Source of the DNA: Silene noctiflora
Taxonomy: Eukaryota; Streptophyta; Magnoliopsida; Caryophyllales; Caryophyllaceae
DNA: 23,000 bases
Direction: 5' to 3'
Assembly: GCA_009801015.1 (NCBI GenBank)
Contig: VHZZ01013766.1
Location: 1 to 23,000, forward strand
Part shown: piece after piece, positions 20,201 through 23,000 of the stretch
How the letters are laid out: the number at the start of each line of letters is the position of its first letter
How positions within the stretch are numbered: position 1 is the stretch's first letter
The notes under the pieces: generated by a model
The model's input: only the letters and a program-made list of their open reading frames with translations
Told to the model about the DNA's origin: nothing
The model's database searches: none
Program-made: the position numbers and the translations under genes

Positions 20201-22272
20201 ATTTCTTGAGCGTTGTCTATCACCACTATCAAACATGCAAGCTGAAACGCCGAAATCAGCAAGCTTCACAAGTCCTTTAGTATCAAGCAAGATATTCCCT
20301 GCCTATAAAGGAAATATAAAACGATCATTAGTCTATGAGATTATGGCTATCCATTACAATTTTTAGAATAATCCCCTACCCTCCAATATACAGCAATAGG
20401 CACATTTGACTTTTGTGCTTGAAGAGAAAGACTTAAACCGAAAATATTACACAAAAAAGGATTCGTGAAATGAAAAAATGACTAATTCGTTTATCATAAC
20501 CATCTGCATTGATATATTATGCTGTCAGTTAATATTTCCATAGATCGTCTAAATCAGTTAGGTATGACTTATGAGCACCAGAGTCAAGTCAAATAAGTGC
20601 AATACTTGGAGGTGAAAATAGAACCGCTGTAGAATGCCTTAAAATCATTTAACCTTAACATCACGATGTATGTGTCCATGTCCATGTAGGTAATTTAAAG
20701 CCTTCAGGGTTTCTTTAAGGATAGAACATATGGCAGGTTCTTCAATCCCGTCAGGATACGCCGTCTTCATCAAATGTAAGCAAGAACCTTCAGCCATGAA
20801 CGGCATAACCACCCATAGGTTTCGCTCCACAACAAAGGAGCAAAATGCTTTAACTACGTTTGGATGATCAATCAAACTCATAGTTTGTGCCTCCCTTCTA
20901 ATGTCATCCTGCATAATAACACAGCAAGTCAGTAACATTCTAGAAATTTGGTCAAAATATGCTATAACCACTACATTAGGTAATTTTTACTGTAAAATTT
21001 AAATTACGGCCAGTGCACAAATCTATGCAGTATATGTAATTACAATTACCAACATACCTATTGAGACACAACGAGTATGTCTGTCTATATGACTAATCAA
21101 AGACAGTAATTTTTAGGTATATGAAGTTTGTGATCATTACTATTGACTAGCCCTGAATACGAGGTAGATTACACATTATGGACGCCCACGGCCCCACATC
21201 AACCCCCGCACCCAAACCTGACCTCTTCATAAAACTTGTAGCTTAGCAAGTCATAACGTCCATTAGAACATGTCAATTACCACTTGGTTTGCCACAAAAG
21301 CCACAACCGAAGAAAATTATACTCCGTATGTATTAATACAGGGTATATCAATACTATGTATTGGGGTAAACACATACATCTTGGAGCGCCGTTAGGGGAT
21401 ACCATCATACCAAGTAAGAACACGCTTACAGAAACAACATTAACTAGCTTCCCCAAAGGCATTACGTAGGTAATCTAACTATGACGTAATAAGAGGGTCC
21501 TATATAAGCTTGTTAAAAAAAACACAAAGAGACCATGACAGAACTTCCCTCAGCAATTAAGTCAACCCACTAACACTTCACAATATAAGAAACTCAAAAG
21601 GCCTAGCGAGCCATTTTGCTTTATTCCAGCATAGTCCAAAGCCAAAACCGTGACAAGACTATCTCAGCCAGAAGCTTAAAGCTTAAGCGGATGGCCGAGG
21701 CCGAGTCAATGGTTCCTATACCCTTATAAGAAATACAGAAAGCTTAATGAGCCATTTTGCGTTTTCCAAATTAGCCAAAGCCGCGAGAAGACCATTTCAA
21801 CCAAAAGCTTAAGCTGATGACTAAGGCTCAATCAGTGGTTCTTATACCTTAATTAGAAACACGGGAAGCTTAAATCAGCCATTTTGCGTTATTCCAGCAT
21901 AATCCAAAGCCAAAACCATAGCGAAAACAACAAACCGATTCCGCTTACAATTATGAGGAATATACCACACAATTAGTCAATTACTCACAACATACCAACA
22001 TTCAACAATCACTAGCATTCCATAACACAAAACACTTAATTTGAATGAAATTAATAAATTAAGAACTGAAATTGATGAAAAGGGGGAAAACAAACAAGGT
22101 TAGAGAAGCAACGATCAAGATCCAGAGACTTGATAGCAACGACATGATTAAGAGGACGGTAGATCGCTCTGAAGACGGTAGCACTAGCGCCATAGCCAAT
22201 TTCTTCGAGAAGCTGATAATCAGCAGAATTCACCGAATACTGATTCCGCTGAACATTCTCAGTCTTCCCCAT
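8222..22272 (-). CDS. STE20/SPS1-like Ser/Thr protein kinase (21 exons, about 703 aa)
   Basis: Protein kinase of the plant STE20/germinal-centre-kinase group, related to OSR1/SPAK and BLUS1-type kinases; substrate unknown. Exons in transcript order: 22096-22272, 20654-20908, 20178-20302, 17774-17818, 16682-16763, 16527-16595, 15272-15442, 15121-15186, 14849-14917, 14473-14547, 14320-14381, 13905-14150 (acceptor uncertain), 13180-13310, 12968-13062, 12489-12548, 11708-11809, 11475-11523, 11325-11383, 8489-8553, 8359-8410, 8222-8278. Motifs: Gly loop [10 protein letters not shown] (25-34), VAIK Lys48, Glu65 in RREA, HRDVK (140-144, Asp142), Asn147, DFG (160-162), activation-loop Thr179 before GTPCWMAPE, kinase end near [13 protein letters not shown] (to about 280). 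All catalytic residues are present. Then come a Ser/Asp-rich region, [11 protein letters not shown] (about 543-553), RKSASVGDW, a predicted coiled coil (about 655-683) and the acidic end LEEDEEMF. The start ATG sits in AACAAAAATGG, a good plant context. Confidence 0.9.
8881..11036. mobile_element. Possible Stowaway (Tc1/mariner-type) element interrupted by the long-TIR element
   Basis: The left end CTCTCTCCATTCAAATCTAA (8881-8900) and the inverse of the right end CTCCCTCCATTCATATCCAA (11017-11036) match at 16 of 20 positions. Both resemble the Stowaway terminus CTCCCTCC and are bordered by TA, the expected 2-bp target duplication (8879-8880, 11037-11038). After removing the nested element the unit would be about 0.98 kb, long for a Stowaway MITE. 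A weaker alternative left end, CTTCCTCGG, lies at 10155 next to TA. The interior from 10140 to 11030 is low-complexity and non-coding. Confidence 0.45.
8952..10124. mobile_element. Long-TIR, MULE-like non-autonomous element (about 1.17 kb)
   Basis: The first ~83 bp (8952-9034) and the last ~80 bp (10045-10124) are imperfect inverted repeats. Both contain CCAAACTATT, ATCTTAAAATACT-like and TTTAACTCACAA-like blocks at matching distances from the ends. Long TIRs of this size suggest a Mutator-like element. Flanks share ATAAAA, but an exact 9-bp duplication could not be confirmed. The interior has no intact transposase. It includes GGT/ACC-rich low-complexity sequence, an ambiguous base at 9428, and a hairpin at 9979-10006 (TTTTTAACCTG with CAGGTTAAAAA). 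It lies in kinase intron 18, so it can be spliced out. Confidence 0.75.
11567..11607. repeat. Short A-rich tandem repeat in kinase intron 16
   Basis: Two copies of an ~19-bp unit ACACAGAAAAAAAGAAAAA follow one another. On the transcribed strand this is a T-rich tract close to the acceptor of exon 17 (11523). Confidence 0.7.
11810..12488 (-). other. Kinase intron 15 (679 bp), no gene seen
   Basis: Ordinary AT-rich intron between exons 15 and 16 of the kinase, with A-rich runs around 12040-12065 and 12121-12130. No recognisable element or reading frame. Confidence 0.6.
12691..12815 (+). mobile_element. SINE (tRNA-derived type) fragment, antisense in kinase intron 14
   Basis: Contains the block order typical of common plant SINEs: CCCCAGTGCC, then GGCTCC, GGTAAGGGGGTCAAATGTAC, GCAACCTCACCCTTA and AGAGGCTGTTTT. 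GTCAAATGTACGCAACC and AGAGGCTGTTT are recognisable from the Au/TS-type SINE body. Boundaries are approximate; an AACAACAATAATA stretch precedes it. It lies opposite to the direction of kinase transcription. Confidence 0.7.
13311..13904 (-). other. Kinase intron 12 (594 bp), no gene seen
   Basis: Non-coding interval between exon 12 (donor GGCAG|GTTTTT) and exon 13 (acceptor TTCTGTAG). The + strand frames across it have no recognisable similarity and are judged to be chance. Confidence 0.6.
15605..15689. mobile_element. 85-bp Stowaway-like MITE
   Basis: The first 27 bases (CTCCCACCTATTCATTG onward) and the inverse of the last 27 bases (GTCCCCCCAATTCATTG onward) match at 22 positions. TA borders the unit on both sides (15603-15604, 15690-15691). 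Size, terminus and TA duplication fit a very small Stowaway MITE that would fold into a near-complete hairpin. Confidence 0.7.
16123..16160. repeat. Poly(A)/GAAA low-complexity tract
   Basis: About 22 consecutive A residues followed by GAAAGAAAGAAAAAAAG on the + strand, inside kinase intron 6. It could be the tail of a decayed retroposon, but no body was recognised upstream. Confidence 0.8.
16764..17773 (-). other. Kinase intron 4 (1010 bp), no gene seen
   Basis: Lies between the 45-nt exon 4 and exon 5. It contains an AATA microsatellite near 16781-16800 and a CT-rich tract at about 17166-17198. No element or gene was recognised. Confidence 0.6.
17166..17198. repeat. CT-rich microsatellite tract
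   Basis: Imperfect CTCTCT/CCCTCT run on the + strand (GA-rich on the kinase sense strand), inside intron 4. Confidence 0.75.
17819..20177 (-). other. Kinase intron 3 (2359 bp), unclassified DNA
   Basis: Bounded by donor TGCTG|GTGAGC after exon 3 and acceptor TTTTTAG before exon 4. From about 17925 to 18220 the + strand is strongly purine-rich. From about 18840 to 19800 base composition is more balanced and G-rich than the surrounding introns, which suggests inserted DNA, but I could identify no termini, target duplications or protein similarity. Confidence 0.55.
20303..20653 (-). other. Kinase intron 2 (351 bp), no gene seen
   Basis: Splits the catalytic loop exactly between HRDVK (exon 2) and AGN (exon 3). 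The sequence is ordinary AT-rich intron. Confidence 0.7.
20909..22095 (-). other. Kinase intron 1 (1187 bp)
   Basis: Separates the Gly-loop/VAIK exon from the exon starting DDIRREA. The part from about 21598 to 21930 is a degenerate tandem repeat (listed separately); the remainder shows no gene. Confidence 0.7.
21598..21930. repeat. Degenerate tandem repeat, about 2.3 copies of a 127-141-bp unit
   Basis: CCATTTTGC recurs at 21611, 21752 and 21879. Each is followed by a TTCCAGCAT-like block, CAAAGCCAAAACC or a variant, and (in the first two) AGAAGCTTAAGC-like and CAATGGTTC/CAGTGGTTC blocks. The copies are diverged, so the duplication is old. It lies within kinase intron 1; no coding potential. 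Confidence 0.8.
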
Positions 22273-23000
22273 TTTTGTTTCCTGCTCTTTTTTTTTTTTT
22301 TTTTTTTCTGCAGGCTGCTCTATGTTTAGGTGTACGGGGATTTAGGTAGGGTACTCCGGTTTCAGGTTTCGTTGTAATCGGAAATGGATCGAGTTTGGGT
22401 CGGGTGGAGTCGATTTGAGTTAATGAAAGTGAAATAGTTAAGAGTGGACTTTTTTGATGTTGAAGTCGGGATTAATCTGACTAATTCATTGATGTTTGAT
22501 GACTACGTAGTTGATGATGTACTACTACTGTGTGTGTACCTGGTCAAGTAATAGTGCGTGAGGATGTTTATAGCAGTTTTGTGGTTGGTCATGGCCCATG
22601 GGTTGGGTCGACGTTTTGGCATGGGGTGAGCCTTTCTTTTTAACAACTTGGATAGTGGGAGTTTGTCATTTATCATGACTTAATTTGATTTTTTTATGCA
22701 TGATTCCATTAAATTGAGTGTTTGGTAAAAAAACGATACTTAATTCCAAGATAAATTTTGTTTTTTTAGACTAGTTGGAAGGCCGTGGTATACGGTTGAA
22801 TTTTGTTTTGAGGTTCGACAGAAATATTGTGAACCCCTGCTAAAAATGTAACGTAAACAATTGGAAATGCAGCGGAAAATACGAGATTTTTAAAACTTTT
22901 AAACATAAAGAGAATTTGAATCAAAGCGCGGGTTCAAATACGAACAAACAAAAGTAAAAGTGCGGGAATACAACTACAATAATGTTTGGGGAAAAGATAT
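22273..23000 (-). promoter_or_regulatory. Upstream region and probable 5' leader of the kinase gene
   Basis: Non-coding sequence 5' of the kinase start on the - strand. The leader next to the ATG contains a run of 20 A residues (22288-22307). No clear TATA box position can be assigned. The last ~150 bases (22850-23000) show no recognisable gene. Confidence 0.45.
22288..22307 (-). repeat. Poly(A)20 run in the kinase 5' leader
   Basis: Twenty consecutive T residues on the + strand read as A20 in the kinase leader, from 35 to 16 nt before the start codon. If the mRNA begins upstream of it, the tract would be retained in the leader. Confidence 0.85.

Overview
The window is nuclear DNA from a flowering plant, most likely a eudicot. 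It is AT-rich, has canonical GT-AG introns in two multi-exon genes, and holds plant transposon types (CACTA, MULE-type and Stowaway-type MITEs, a SINE). Gene content loosely resembles Caryophyllales, but that is only an impression. I found no bacterial operons, CRISPR arrays, tRNA or rRNA genes.

Layout. Positions 1-1762 are the right-hand end of a CACTA (En/Spm) DNA transposon. It carries the decayed C-terminal part of a Ptta/En/Spm-type transposase (94-507), a 455-bp MITE nested inside it with a perfect 10-bp target duplication (516-970), an array of palindromic subterminal repeats (about 1281-1740) and the CACTA terminus at 1762. Positions 1851-3052 are two head-to-tail copies of an AT-rich repeat. 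Single Ns sit exactly at both edges of the first copy, so the duplication may be an assembly artefact. Positions 3053-4656 are the upstream region of the first gene.

Gene 1 (4657-7257, + strand, 8 exons, 329 aa) is a TIC32-like short-chain dehydrogenase/reductase with all catalytic motifs intact. Gene 2 (8222-22272, - strand, 21 exons in my model, about 703 aa) is a STE20/SPS1 (germinal-centre-kinase-like) Ser/Thr protein kinase. It has an intact N-terminal kinase domain, a serine-rich middle, a conserved [11 protein letters not shown] block and a C-terminal coiled coil with an acidic tail. The two genes converge, with 964 bp between their stop codons. Nothing suggests that they work in one pathway.

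The kinase gene is stretched to 14 kb by transposon-rich introns. Intron 18 (2771 bp) holds a long-TIR element apparently nested in a Stowaway-like element. Intron 14 holds an antisense SINE, intron 6 an 85-bp Stowaway-like MITE, and intron 1 a degenerate ~130-bp tandem repeat.

Observations most worth a second look: (a) a second, splice-compatible terminal exon for the kinase at 7950-8030, encoding a similar acidic C-terminus; (b) a reading-phase conflict at exon 11/12, where the best-looking acceptor would create an immediate stop; (c) an RFxV-type motif inside the kinase itself; (d) complementary ATAC/GTAT microsatellites flanking exon 1 of the dehydrogenase gene; (e) a 20-nt poly(A) run in the kinase 5' leader; (f) the N-bracketed duplication. 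I did not find a clearly new biological system. All exon boundaries were derived by eye from splice consensus, phase and family knowledge, with no transcript data.
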